Positions 45,049 through 56,280 of a DNA stretch of 64,000 nucleotides are shown here, in pieces. The stretch spans positions 21,007,751 to 21,071,750 of the forward strand of contig CM068543.1 in the NCBI GenBank assembly GCA_035048495.1, written 5' to 3'. The number at the start of each line of letters is the position of its first letter. The first letter of the stretch is position 1. Under the pieces are notes generated by a model. It ran no database searches. It was given only the letters and a program-made list of their open reading frames with translations, and was not told the DNA's origin. Made by a program: the position numbers and the translations under genes. The stretch is from Euptelea pleiosperma. Lineage: Eukaryota; Streptophyta; Magnoliopsida; Ranunculales; Eupteleaceae.

Positions 45049-46721
45049 GCTCTATACTTGGCAAAAAGTTGCCAGAGAAGAACACTATCCTAAATGATGC
45101 ACACCAAGCACAGATAATCCTATTGTAAGCAATCAGGATATATTTTAGGAATTATCTTTGTTAGTTTTGAGGCTAGAGTAGATTATGACAGTGGGTGGAC
45201 CACTAGTTTATCTTTTAACCGCCGGACTAACTGTTTTGCACTCAAAGGTTCTCACCAGGCTACACTCTTCAGAGCGAATCTTTTAGTACTAACTCTAATT
45301 AACAACAAGGCAATCCGAAGCTTAGACAGACGTGCGGCACAATGGCTGACTTAAGTACGTCCCAGACTAACCGGATTGGTCAAGTGGATAAGAAGAGTGT
45401 TTCCTCGGGTTAAGCTAGGGTTGATGCGTGTTCCTAGTCCACACGCAACTAACCGCCGAATAGTCCAAGATGCCACGTCGAGCTCAGTGTACTTGAGTAG
45501 CAGGGACTTATGGGTGTGTTAGACAACAGGGACCCGCGCTCGTGGTCTTATTCGATTGGATGTTAAGCGGGTTCGCTTTGTGTGGATTTGTTCTCGAACA
45601 CCGGGCTAATTGGCTCTACTTCTTGATTCTTTTTAATTAAATAGAGCCTTGGGATCAAATCAAATGGAATGATGAGGTGGGTGATGAAATCCCACCAATT
45701 TTAATTTGGAGCTGGGTCTGCTCTCTTAGAGTTGATTGATTAACGGCCACACCACGCAAGTCGAGTAATATGTGTATGAAAGCAAATAGACAAGCGGCAA
45801 TGATGCACCCAATAACACCGTATCGCACTTAAGGCGAGGATAGGGACTTACCTCCCGTGGGCCACGCCACGGGGTCACCTCCGTGGGTTAAGGAGGGGTA
45901 TCCTAATGGGCTTGGGCCCGACTCCACCTCTTTGAGCTTTCGCTCCCTACCCACACTGGATCGTGTTCCTGTAGAAAAGTTAGATCACACCGTCTAGGTA
46001 TTTGGGATTCTATGTGGAAGATCCTTGCCTTTTTAGGGTTCACTGAACAAGTACTGGATTTAGGCAAGAGTTTGAATTAGTTTCCAAATTCGAGATGGGT
46101 TAAAATTTAGGAATTCCCAGATTGGAAACTACCTAGATTGGAAAGTTTCCCGAACTGTGGAGATCTTCCAAGAAAGATTTGATTGCGAGATCCCTTACAA
46201 TTTTGGGAAATTTCCCAAAATTAAAATTCTGCTAGATTTGGGGTGTTTCCTTTTGCAGACTTTTTTAAATTCAGAAGATTTCTAAAGATAGAAATTCTTC
46301 TAAAGAGGAAACTTCTAAGAGGGGAAACCCTAATTAAGCAGAGTTTCAAGATTTTGGAATCTTTCCAAAAATCGCAAATCCTTGATTGGTGATTTCTAAA
46401 AGTCTGCAGAATATAAAACCCTAATTTTTTTGAATTTTGATTTTTTTATTTTTTTGGTATTTTTCACTTAATCTAGGGTTTCTAAAAAACCCTAGAACAA
46501 GATCTAGCAGTTATATGGAAAGCAGTAAAATTCCTAAATTATTACAAATTGCACTCGGCCTTCCGAGGCATCAAAAATAGTAATTTAAAAATTGCTAAAA
46601 ATTACTAAAAACAAAAAATAGAAAGTTTCCCGAAATGGTCGGGCTATCCAAATTGAGCAGCTTTCCGATTCAGCAACTTTCCAATTCTGTCTTTACGTCC
46701 TTTTTCGCACTCCCGAACACC
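45049..46721 (-). other. Athila-like element leader (5' untranslated region)
   Basis: A 1.7-kb non-coding stretch between the primer binding site and gag, as is common in Athila/Tat elements. It carries repeated GGAAACTT / TTTCC words (46100-46680) but no gene on either strand. Confidence 0.7.
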
Positions 46722-46739
46722 CGAGCGGCAACGACGCCA
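46722..46739 (-). promoter_or_regulatory. Primer binding site (tRNA-Asp type)
   Basis: On the minus strand TGGCGTCGTTGCCGCTCG lies 2 nt after the inner end of the 5' LTR. The first part is close to the TGGCGCCGTTGCCGGGGA used by Athila and Tat elements, which pairs with the 3' end of tRNA-Asp. It differs at the sixth base (T for C) and at the end. Confidence 0.75.
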
Positions 46740-46741
46740 TT

Positions 46742-48032
46742 TAAAAGTTGGGTTTTTACTCGTCGTTGGTAACGGAAACCCTAATCTCAACACATTTATA
46801 AATTGATCCGATTATCCTGTAAAATTAGAACTTCTTGCATAGTGGGAAGTGTCGGATGTCGATCCGCACTCGGGGTTAGTTCGTGCAACCATGAACATAA
46901 AATGATGAATTTTTATCAGAATTATGGAGAGGTGAGAATGGTGGATTCGGGATTTTTAAAACATTCTTTGGAGATTTTTAATGAGAGAAAATGCTATAAA
47001 TTTTGAGAATCGTAAAGAACATTAATTAAATGAGAAATTGAATAACAACCACTAAATTAATTAATTAAAAATTACTTATTACAATCAATTGAAACTTGAA
47101 CAAAATGAAAATGCATAATTAACTATGCTAGAAAGCAATTAGAGAAGCTAGAGAGAGAGATAAATTTAGAGAGAGAAAATGAGGATTAAGTTAGAGAGAG
47201 AATGAAGAATTTTAGAGAGAGAAAGAGAGGGTAGAGGGATGGTTTTTAGTGAAGGAAAGTAGAGAGAGAAGACACTAAATCTAGAGAGAGAGAGAAGATG
47301 AGAGAGAAAATTACCAGTTGCACTAACCATTTGAGAGGAAGAAAGGTGGTTGGGGTGCTGCCCATGTGGATGGAAGATCCAATCGATGTGCAGCATGAGA
47401 GAACTAGATCTCAAAAAGTTGCATGAGGTTAACCGTGAAAGGCATGCATGGCCTTGGAGAGGCAGTCCAGGTGGTCTATACTCCGGAGTTGAATACCCAA
47501 ACCAGGTGATGGAGGGAGGTGGTGTGCACGGCCTGTCAGTTGTGGGGACTGCAAGTAGAGAGATGGGAGGAGCTATGTGTTGCTATTTTACCCTGTGAAA
47601 AGCCGTGAAGATGGACCTAGGTTGCAGCACCGTTGAAGATCAGCAACAGGTGGACGGTGGTGGCTGACTGTGCAAACGTTAATGGAGGGAGCGGTGCACT
47701 AGCAGAAACAATATTGGACAGCAACGTGGTGGATGTGCAGTAGCTTGGAATCCTCTCCAAGGCGTTAACGTACAGCATGGGAGAACGGCCTGTAATTTCA
47801 CCAGCAGGTTGCAGGCATCTGAAAGTTGCCGGTGCTTGACGTTGCAAGAAGGGAGAGGAACTGGTGCTGTATTTTCCGGCGGGTGTGGAGAAAAGAGATC
47901 TCTGATATCTGAACGGTAGATCTGAGATCTACTTGGCAGCAATTGTCAAGACTCACCTGCTGGAGATGGGCTGTTAGTGAAGAGAAATGAAGAGCTCGCC
48001 AGAAAAGACGAACCAGTCCGGCGAGCTTGACG

Positions 48033-48064
<32 letters not shown>

Positions 48065-49394
48065 AAAGAAGAACGAGAAGGAGAGGACGGTTCATTGGTT
48101 GGTGAGCAGGGGAAATAGAAGAGGAGAAGGGCGGAAGAGAAGAAGAAGGCGTGGAAGATGAACCTGCCGGAGCTGCAGGTTCTCGCCGAAAAAAGATAAG
48201 ATGAAGAAAAAGAAAGGAAGAAGAAGAAAGAAAGGAAAAGAAGGAGAAGGAGGAGAGAAAAAGGTCGGGAATGGTTATGGGGAAGGAGAGAAAGAGATGG
48301 GAGGGGGATTAGGGTTCCAAAGAACCCTTCTCTTTCCCTTTTTAAAGCTCCCTAGTTTCCATTAATGGAAATTAGGGAATTTTTGAAATAAAAAAAAATA
48401 TATATATATATATATATTTTTAAGTAAAACACTACTTTTCTATGGGGAATCTCCCCATTTAGTGGACCCCCCATTTTTTTAAAATTTAATTAAAATTATT
48501 TTGAAATTTACGGGGTCCACTAACTGGTCGGACAGCGGGTCGATGATGATGGGCCCGGCTACTGGCCCGCATGGATTGATGATGTCCATTGTCTCACAAG
48601 ATGATGTGACAGACAATCTGATGGCGATCGGATGGATGGTGACTTGATTGGGACCCAGATTGGTAGATCGACAGATCTAGAGAGATCCAACGGTCTGGTG
48701 GAAGATCCAACGGTCCGATTGAAGATCCAACGGTCAGAAAGCTAATGGAGATGAGACAGAGCCAATGGGCAGGAGTTCTGGGGTTAGGTCAGTAGATTCG
48801 AGGACCGAGAGATGAAGAGAGAGAAAATAAGGAGAGATGAGAGAGAAAATATCAAAAAATAGAGATAAAAGTATTGGCAAAGGGTCCGGAACCCTGGTCT
48901 TCACTGTGACCATCCTCACGCTTTTCCAGTAGAGTAGACTATCATTCCTTGCTGACTCATGTGGCTTTAAACGCTTTGGTCCGTCTCTTGGTCATTGGCT
49001 CTCCTGCTCTCTTCGTTCTTTGGGCTGGCTTTTTGGTCCTCTTATTCAGCCCATATTTGGCCAATATCTTCTAGTCATAGCAAGTGGGCTCTTTAAGCTT
49101 TGATAATGGGCTTTATTGATCGATGTGTGCTCGCAAGTCTCGAGAATTGTCCCATCGGGGTTTTCTGCGATAGAAGAAGCGCGTAATGAGACTCTATCAG
49201 AATGACTTCATGTCTAGACTTCAGAAAATGTGTTTAATGCATGCAAATATACCATTTCGTCTAGAAAAGTGTGTTATACCCAACAAAAGAGACTCTTACG
49301 TAGAAAAGTAGATAAATAGAGCATTTTAACGTAGGAGAGTGTGAAAACGCTTAGAAGATAACAGTGGAAAATACGCACTTTTAAGCGAATATCA
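46742..49394 (-). repeat. 5' LTR of the Athila-like element (2653 bp)
   Basis: Nearly identical to 34763-37416 over its whole length. Differences are single bases plus indels in the (AAG)n and (TA)n runs. It holds the promoter in element orientation. The outer end is TGATATTCGC on the minus strand, at 49394. Confidence 0.93.
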
Positions 49395-50048
49395 TGAGAC
49401 TAGTAACAGATAATAAATTTGCAATGAACTGAAGAACATGCAGAACAGACGACAGAGACAGTGCTGGTGCGGCATGAACAGTCCTTTTGCCAGAGACAAG
49501 AATAATTGTCATCAACAATCTGAACTTTATCACATCCAGAACAAATATCGTAACTAGAAAAAACTGATGACATACCAGTCATGTGATCGGACGCCCCTGA
49601 ATCGATGATCCAAAGACTGGAGGGAATAGTAGAGACGAAAAATGCAGACCCAGTACCTGTGTGAGCAAAGGCAGATGTGGAAGTAGAAGTCGGGCCATTA
49701 AGTTGGGCCATCATGCGGCGAAGACGCTCAAGATCTGCAGGAGAAAACAAGTCCATTTCTCCAGAGGAGATAGATGCATGAGGTGCAGTGTCCTGAAGGA
49801 CTGAGTGTACCGCAGAAGATCCCGATCGAGCTATAGGACGTTGGCGAGAATTGGATCCTTGTCCTGAGGGAGGCCCATGTAGCTCCCAGCATGTGTCTCG
49901 GTTATGGCTTAGACGACCACAATGGTCACACTTGAGTCATTGCCGTACTTCACTGGGCTTCTGCGGTCCCGATTTGTCCCTTTTGATACGCAGAAGCAAG
50001 TGCAGAACGATCCGTAGGTTCGCTCTCATGATGGAGTTGCATGGCTGA
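49395..50048 (-). pseudogene. Copia element 5' half: gag end and protease
   Basis: Continuation of the copia element from beyond the Athila-like insertion. A CCHC knuckle CDHCGRLSHNRDTCWELHG is read at about 49880-49935. It is followed by a linker with LERLRRMMAQLNGPT (49690-49735) and the protease motif WIIDSGASDHMTG (49575-49611), which has the canonical DSGA active site. The frame breaks soon after. The gag N-terminus and 5' LTR are missing: at 50049 the sequence switches to the fossil gypsy gag. Confidence 0.8.
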
Positions 50049-51020
50049 GCGACCTCGAGCATCTCTTTCCAAAACCTTTTGGTGTACTCTCTCAAGGCTT
50101 CATTGTTTTCTATCTTGAGATTAAACAAAGCGTCCACATCCTTTCTGAGTTGGTTTGCATGAATATTGGGCAATGATCACTGAGTGCCTAATTCATAGAA
50201 GCTCCTGAGGGATCTCAGAGCCAGTTGGTTGAACCAGAGAAGGGCTTCATAGTGGAGTCTGGAGGGGAACATCCGGTACATTAATGCGTCATCCGTCTCC
50301 CAGATTGTCATGCTCTTGTAATGAAGGATATTGTTTATTGGGTTAGTAAGTCCATTAAATATTGTGAACCTAGGGATGGTGAAGGATTTTGGCAACCAAT
50401 AGAGCTAGATTTCATTCACAAACGGTGAGTCAGTGGGTGTCCTAGTGGCTATAGCTGTCATCTTGTCTGCTATAGTTTCATTTTTGCCCACCAACCCCAC
50501 TATCATCCTGGCCACTTGCCCTTGGGTAAGGTAGTTCACCTCTTGTAGGCTTCCAGATCCTACTCGTGGCTCCTATGATGCTAAGTTAGCAATGTTGCTA
50601 CATCTGAGCGACTCCTTGTCGGATCTCTATGCCCATTGGGTCTGGGATCCCTCCGAGCATCATCCTCTTCGGGAGAAGACTTCGATTTGAAGGAGTTGGA
50701 ATGGTTTCTCTCATTCTAGTGCCCTGTCCCCTTCGCTACCTCCTTGGACTTCATTCGCCTGCAGATTTGGATCTACGGGCCTCATTCACACCTTTCTCTT
50801 TAGGAGTTCCTTCTCGAGTCAAATGGCATCCATCTCAAGTCGTTGAGTCTCCATCTCATGCACACATTAGCTCCTCTACCTCTTTAGCAGTGGTAGGAAA
50901 CTCATTTTGGCGGAGATTCTCCCATTCTCCAGCCGTCATTCTTTGCGGGCTCACCATCTTTCTCGAGAGATCTCAAATCCTAGTGAAAGGAACGAATTTC
51001 TACAGTTCCCTCCCATAGAC
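50049..51020 (-). pseudogene. Fossil Ty3/gypsy leader-gag, copy upstream of RALF-2
   Basis: Paralogue of 8967-9930. Minus-strand pieces include DVDALFNLKIENNEALREYT (about 50085-50145) and FPSRLHYEALLWFNQLALRS (50205-50265), both from the capsid region. An older leader with MVSPQRMTAGEWENLRQNEF lies near 50895-50955. Stops and frame changes are scattered. It serves as a datable marker that was duplicated together with the RALF gene. Confidence 0.75.
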
Positions 51021-52526
51021 GACACTAAAAGATGTGGCAACTCAAATTAAGGCACAATTAATTTTAGAAAATCAAAATATGAAATTGTCCATGTACAATA
51101 AATATATAGTTACCAATGGGTCGTTTTGAAAATATGGAAGAAATTATATGTTATTGTTTTGAAGGAAGTGTTTTGAAAATATGAAAATAATGGCATTGTA
51201 AGTAATTCAGTGGATATCAATGGGTTGTATTGAAAATAAGAATGATGGCCGGCATGATATATAATTTAGTGATAATGAAAGGGTTGTATTGAAAATATAA
51301 TTAATTAATTACATGGGAAGTAATTAAGTAATTTAATAGAATTATTTTTTGATATTCTTTTTGGAAGCTATTTAGCTTAATAGTGATAGATGCCTAGGTT
51401 TTCCTTTTGTTCACACATCCTGTGGCAACCCAAAGTTTTGGCTTTAAAATAGTAATTGATAGATAGATGTTTGGTTTTGCAAGATAACTTGAATCAATTT
51501 TAGTGGTGGTAAAGGCAAACAAAATTTTCACGAGAATACATTGAAAGCCTTGACAAGCGAAAAGACAGAAAAAGGAGCCACTTGGAGGAAGATTCTATCA
51601 TGGCTCTTTTGGCTCTTTTGCCAGCTAGAATCACTTAGCAAAAAGTTTCGGTTGTAACTAACAAGACCCTGGAATCTTACATTTTCTCGAAAAAATGGAA
51701 GAAGAAGAAGAAGAAGAAGAAGAAGAAGAAGAAGAAGAAGAAGGTATACCTGATGCATTTTGGGTTCAGGTAGCACAATTTTTATTACTCACTGCCGCCA
51801 TCTGGGCCCACTAACCAGATGGATGTTTAGCCCACCCTTGATAGACATTTATACAAAAAAATCAGCTTGTTTGATGATATTTAGCCGTTGGTTTTATTAC
51901 TAAAAGAATGGTTGAATCCAACTGCACTAGAATCGTGCCCTATTATTAATCTAAGGACTAGATATTACCAATCAGGGTGATTTTCGTTACTCACCACTGC
52001 CCTATGGAGCCACTGACAGCATGGATGTTTAGCCCACCACCCCTTGATGGATATATATACACACCAAAAATCACCCTGATTGGTAATCTCTATATCAGTG
52101 GGGTAGCATTTTCCATTATTAAAGTAAGTCCGGTACAATGTCCATGGACCACGGACCATGCATGTGATCATTACTCGTTGCAAGACTATTTTCGTTTTTT
52201 TGTAATCAGCTTTATATTAAAAGCAAACAAAGAAAACAAGGACCCACACCCCCATCTCGAGAAAAAATTCGCGGGTCCCTTGGACCTTCAAACTTTGAAG
52301 GTCCCCTCCCAAAATGTTTGACACGTACCACCTTGTTAACCAGTACCCTTCACTAACTAACCAAGGGTATAACATGGGTTAGCTAGGTTCAGGGGAAAGG
52401 TCGACCCTTCATTTACGAGGGCCATTCATTTGTGATAAATAGTTGCATTATCTAGATCATCATGAGTGACCTCCTCCACTCTATAAAAATGGCTTCTTGA
52501 GAAGAGTTATGAGGTAAGAAGCAATA
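51021..52526 (+). promoter_or_regulatory. Upstream region of RALF-2, TATA box at 52492-52500
   Basis: Collinear with 9931-11161, plus extra foldback-repeat sequence at about 51900-52060 and a (GAA)n run (51695-51741). From about 51960 it is also repeated at 58535-59010 and 59511-59989. The conserved core promoter is CTATAAAAATGGCTTCTT, 35 bp before the ATG, preceded by GGGCCATTCATTTGTGATAA and AGTTGCATTATCTAGATCAT. Confidence 0.65.
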
Positions 52527-52902
52527 ATGGGAAGTGAGTTGAAGAGAGGTTTGTTTCTATATATATCTAGCGTTGGTTGTGATACTTCTCTTTAGCACAT
52601 TTAATATGTGTGGAGGCGTTACACTGAAGTTCAACACTACTAACTCCCGGTGCAACGGCACTATTGCTGAATGCCTCCACGAAGACGATGAGTTCTTGAT
52701 GGACTCGGAAGTAAGTCGAAGGTTTCTCCAAGTGTCCGGACCCGTAACCGACCCTAGTAAGATCCCCAACCTTCCGATTTGCAAAGGGCCAGGAAGCGGA
52801 ATACCATATAGGGACTGCTTACCAAAGAAGAACTCGGGAGGCCAACCGAGGTGTCCAACTACATATCCGTGCGGCCGGATGACAGGAAGTCGACCACCAT
52901 AG
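52527..52902 (+). pseudogene. RALF-like peptide precursor (RALF-2), signal peptide frameshifted
   Basis: The conserved ATG (52527) opens MGSELKRGLFL as in RALF-1. A 4-bp TATA expansion at about 52558-52565 then shifts the frame, and the start codon's frame ends at TAG 52593. The remaining sequence is fully open in the +1 frame from about 52573 to 52902. It carries the whole family signature: RCNGTIAECLHEDDEFLMDS, the RRFL cleavage site, and four cysteines in ICKGPGSGIPYRDC and RCPTTYPC, with the usual C-x5-C end. The first in-frame ATG (52606) would leave no signal peptide. Either this copy has lost secretion very recently or the TA run is an assembly error; the intact remainder makes both plausible. 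The promoter is conserved. Confidence 0.75.
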
Positions 52903-53040
52903 TGATTCAAATGTCTCTCCCTCTCTATTATGTAATATTTATGCGTATATATCGATGTTTTTTTTTTTTTGTGGCTCGTTTTCATTATTTCAGGTAAATA
53001 TTAGCACTTGGCACTTTGTACATTGGAATTGGAAGAAATA

Positions 53041-53227
53041 TTTTGGGTAAATTGAAAAGAGTATTCAGATGGGAAGAAGATCACGTCAAATCCATCAGTA
53101 GGGTTGCCAATGCCCAAATCCAAACCCGATAAAGTTTCAACGCTTAATTTAATTCTGAATGTAGAATCGAGGTTTAAAAGAGGCCGTTAAATAATGGACT
53201 GGGGGCGTTACCCTTTTTTTTCCGTTT
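53041..53227. other. Short spacer with part of a CAAGGTTTAA MITE
   Basis: GAGGTTTAAAAGAGGCCGTT..GGGGGCGTTACCC (53170-53212) is one end of the CAAGGTTTAA repeat family. Otherwise nothing is recognised. Confidence 0.5.
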
Positions 53228-53525
53228 TGAAGGACGTGACACACTCTTAGTGGACGTACGCTGAACGTATGGATGTTGGGCCAGTCCCTCTGTGGACCTC
53301 TAAACCAAAAATCAGCCTGATTTAGTGATTTCTAAGCAATTCGATTGAAGTTATTTTCATGGGTTGATTTAAACGTTAAGAATTCTAGCATTATTGAGCA
53401 TTATTTGGGTGCAAAGATCCCAAGGTTGTAAATCATTAATCAGGTTGATTTTTGGCTTATAGGTCCACCGAGAGACTGGCCAAACATCCATACAGCCAGA
53501 GTCCACTAAGAGTGTCACATGGCAT
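53228..53525. mobile_element. Foldback MITE with GTGACACACTCTTAGTGGAC ends
   Basis: The left end GTGACACACTCTTAGTGGAC and right end GTCCACTAAGAGTGTCAC are complementary. The arms continue inward with GTATGGATGTTGGGCC and GGCCAAACATCCATAC, then AAAATCAGCCTGATTTA and TAATCAGGTTGATTTTT. This is the fullest copy of the family seen in pieces elsewhere. No homologous copy is at this place in unit 2 because that segment is deleted there. Confidence 0.75.
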
Positions 53526-54059
53526 TTGTTTTGCATTGTGACAGAAGCATCTGTCAGAACACTGTGATAGAAGTTTTACTCCTTTCTTCCCGCCCTACTT
53601 AACAAAGAAAATGGAATTATTGCAAAGGCAAGGCGGCTGAGAAAAGATGACCGATGTGGACCACAGTATGAGACATGTGACACACTTTTAGAGACCACTG
53701 ACAGTATGGATGTTGGCTCGCTAAGTGGACCTAAAGAATAAAAAATCAGCCTGATTGGTGAGGTCTAACCATTGGATCTCTGCCACTAGTGCACATGGCT
53801 CATATGGACGATTGTGTGCTGTTTGTGACCAAAGATGTTCATGACCAAAACTCCTGGCAACGGTTCGTGACAATGCCGTTACAGGTTGTGTGACGATGAT
53901 ATATATCAAGGAGGGATATTGCAAATTCAAGATGATTTTTAAATTTATTTATTAGAACCGGATATAAAATTAGATGATTACATTAAAACTAATTAAGTGT
54001 TTATATAGAAAATAATGAGACATAAAGGAAGAGACTAATTTTTTTCTATTTATTTTCAC
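53526..54059. other. Spacer with half a foldback MITE (53675-53790)
   Basis: CATGTGACACACTTTTAGAG, then GTATGGATGTTGGCTCG, then AAAATCAGCCTGATTGGTGA is one arm of the same foldback family. From about 53980 (AAAACTAATTAAGTGTTTAT) the sequence is shared with 60288 in unit 2, where it abuts the broken RALF-3. Confidence 0.5.
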
Positions 54060-54440
54060 AAGTGGATAACATTTTTTACAACAAATTTGACAACAAAAAC
54101 TTGTTGCAGCCCAATATCTATATTAGAATTTTGGAATGGGGTCATTTTTGGCGAGGATGGTCTCTATGGTAAGGAGATCATCCTCTCAAAAATTCAAATC
54201 ATTCAGATATTCGTAGACGGGTTTACAAGTTGAAGAATTATGGACCGTCTAGTTTTATCGTTAACTTGAAAACCATATTTGATGGGGTTAGAAATTTCAG
54301 AATGTGCTGATTTTTTGTAGGGGTGATCTATATATATGGTGAGGAGATCATTCTCACCAAAAAAAAATCAGCTATTGATTCATCTTCCATGTGGGTACGC
54401 CAAAATTATTGTCAAAAAATATTGTATGAAATTATTGCCA
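54060..54440. mobile_element. MITE, ACAACATTTTTGACAA family (unit 1 copy)
   Basis: Same family as 29114-29447. The right end GCCAAAATTATTGTCAAAAA and the left end are inverted copies. It is present at the same place in unit 2 (60452-60800), so it predates the duplication. Confidence 0.7.
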
Positions 54441-54475
54441 AAATGGACGTGGGCCCCACATGTAGATGAGTTAAG

Positions 54476-54827
54476 CAAGGTTTAAAAGGGGCCATTATGA
54501 CAGTCTGGGGGCGTTACCATTTTTCTGTTATAACCAAACGTTCAGGGGCAAAAATGGAAAAATGGGAAAAATGAAAAATAACGGAAAATGACTGAAAAAA
54601 TGGAAAAAATAAAAATAAAAAAGAGGAAAAAGGGGCGCTGAAATTCAAATTTTGAATTTTGAAATTTGAATTTCAAAATTTCAATAACGGAAAAATAACA
54701 GATAAATAACAAATAAAAAAAATAAAATTAACAACCATTTTTTCACATTTTTTTCCAGAAAATAACGGTCGTTATTTTCGTTATAACGGCCGTTATTTTC
54801 GTTATAATGGCCAATTTTTAAACCTTG
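54476..54827. mobile_element. CAAGGTTTAAAAGGGGCC MITE, TSD GAGTTAAG (unit 1 copy)
   Basis: Starts CAAGGTTTAAAAGGGGCC and ends TTTTTAAACCTTG. The flanks GAGTTAAG (54468-54475) and GAGCTAAG (54828-54835) match at 7 of 8, an 8-bp hAT-type duplication. The interior has CGTTATTTTCGTTATAACGG words and AAATTTGAATTTCAAAATTT palindromes. The unit 2 copy is at 60837-61148. Confidence 0.8.
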
Positions 54828-54835
54828 GAGCTAAG

Positions 54836-55790
54836 ACCTAATTTTTGTTGAGGATGATCATCTTCACCAAAAGTCAGTAATTTTTAAAACTTCAAACCCT
54901 ATCAAATATGGACCTAAATTTAACAGTGAAAATGGATGATTCAAAATTTATCAATTTGCAATCCACTTTTCACAAAGTTGCAAATGTTGGAATGGGCTGA
55001 TTTTTTGTGTGGTCGATATCCATGTTGAGAAGAAGATCATCACCAAAAATTAGCCATTAACTCATTTGCACATGGGCCCCACGTCCATTAGTCATTCTAT
55101 TAGTAAGAATAGCATGATCTTGATTACTGAAAAAAAAAAAAAAAGAAGAAGAATAGCGTGATCCACTCTCTCCCACCACCACCACCACCGTCATCACCCA
55201 TCACCACTCTTGTTCCCCTCTTCTTCATTTATCTCATGTTCCCCTCTTCTTCGTGTCTCTCTTTGTGCAAAAATTCCAGCACCTCGTCAAATGTCAGTAA
55301 CACCCCAAGAAGTGTACCACCGAGCTCCGGATACACAAACTCTACACATTGGATATCGATCCGTCATGTAAAACAGACAGTGATGGAGAAGGAATAGAAA
55401 ACTGCTGCCAAGATCCTGGTCGAGATCATGTCAAACACCAAGAGATCTAAGCTATATATACCCAAGGAAGGCACAAGTATATATGGGGATGGAATCTGAT
55501 TACATTGAGGCATACTTTTCTTTTGTTGCTCACACTACCTTGAACATTGGAGGCTCTTTCAGTGGGCACTCCTTATTGGTTCTTGGTGTGTTGTGTGGAA
55601 GTTTGTGCAAGGACAACTCGCGAAAACCTCAAATCCATTACCACTCAACGCGGCTCATCTAAAATTTCTCCCACAAATGTATATCTATCAAATATCACAA
55701 GGAAAAAAAAAATCAATGTACATATATCACAACCATTTGATAATCCACAAATGTCTTTAGCGCACTACTTGGGAAAATGGACTCCTCTAA
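54836..55790 (+). other. Duplicated fragment of unknown origin (partner 61149-61975)
   Basis: A plus-strand stretch around 55150-55620 is shared with 61455-61900. It has a Pro-rich beginning (SLPPPPPPSSP), then the block NTPRSVPPSSGYTNSTH, which in unit 2 reads as APEALRKLYTWDIDPSCKTN in another frame. The two copies differ by several frame-changing indels (for example ACAGTG...ATAGAAAACTGCTG versus ...CTGCTATG). Neither shows a domain I recognise. Probably an old gene fragment carried with the unit. Confidence 0.4.
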
Positions 55791-56280
55791 GGGCCTGTTT
55801 GGTAACGCACCACAGCGGGCAAATAAAATATTTAGCCGCGCAAATATTCGCCCGGCTGTGTTTGGCAGCCACCCGCCCTTGGCGAATATTTAGCTGGGCC
55901 CACATATTTGCCCTCCGCGGCGGGAAAACATTTGATCACCCCCCCCCCCCTGTGAAAATATTTTCACGCCGATTATGCCTTGGTGAGAAAATTTTATTTT
56001 CTCGCCGGAAAATCACTATTTTCAATAAAAATTAATTTTTTAATATATAAAAAAGATAAAAATAATTTTTTTTTTATTCTTTGACATAATGTGTGGTTCC
56101 CGCACTAACCATGTGGGACCCGCTCAAATTGAAAGAAAATGAAGTAAGCTGAAGTGAGCTAGCTCATACACGTACCAAACATTGTTAAATATTACTATGA
56201 GCAAATATTTAGCCAAGATAATATTCGCCTGCCTAAATATTCGCCGTCGGAACTCTTTTTCTCACGTACCAAACAGGCCC
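55791..56280. mobile_element. PIF/Harbinger (Tourist)-type MITE, 490 bp, TSD TAA, unit 1 only
   Basis: Begins GGGCCTGTTTGGTAACGC and ends CGTACCAAACAGGCCC, with TAA on both sides (55788-55790, 56281-56283). The interior is rich in AAATATTCGCC and ATATTTAGCC. Unit 2 has the undisturbed site CTCCTCTAAATTCAAAG near 61970, with a single TAA, so the insertion followed the duplication. Confidence 0.9.

Larger units (their letters stand above)
34763..49394 (-). mobile_element. Athila-like Ty3/gypsy element, 14.6 kb, near complete, TSD TGAGA
   Basis: Two long terminal repeats (34763-37416 and 46742-49394) flank an internal region with a primer binding site, gag-pol in one frame and no intact env. 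Identical 5-bp duplications TGAGA lie at 34758-34762 and 49395-49399. Domain order protease, RT, RNase H, integrase places it in Ty3/gypsy. The DLGAS protease and FMDDF polymerase boxes, with a tRNA-Asp-type primer site, point to the Athila/Tat branch. In about 400 bp compared by eye the LTRs differ at roughly 1-2 percent, so the insertion is fairly young. It inserted into the copia element between its protease and GAG-pre-integrase parts. Confidence 0.93.

Noticed and set aside
55158..55397. Pro-rich 79-codon frame as a cell-wall extensin-like peptide gene
   Set aside because: The proline run comes from a CCACCACCACC microsatellite, and the frame is not conserved in the sister unit.
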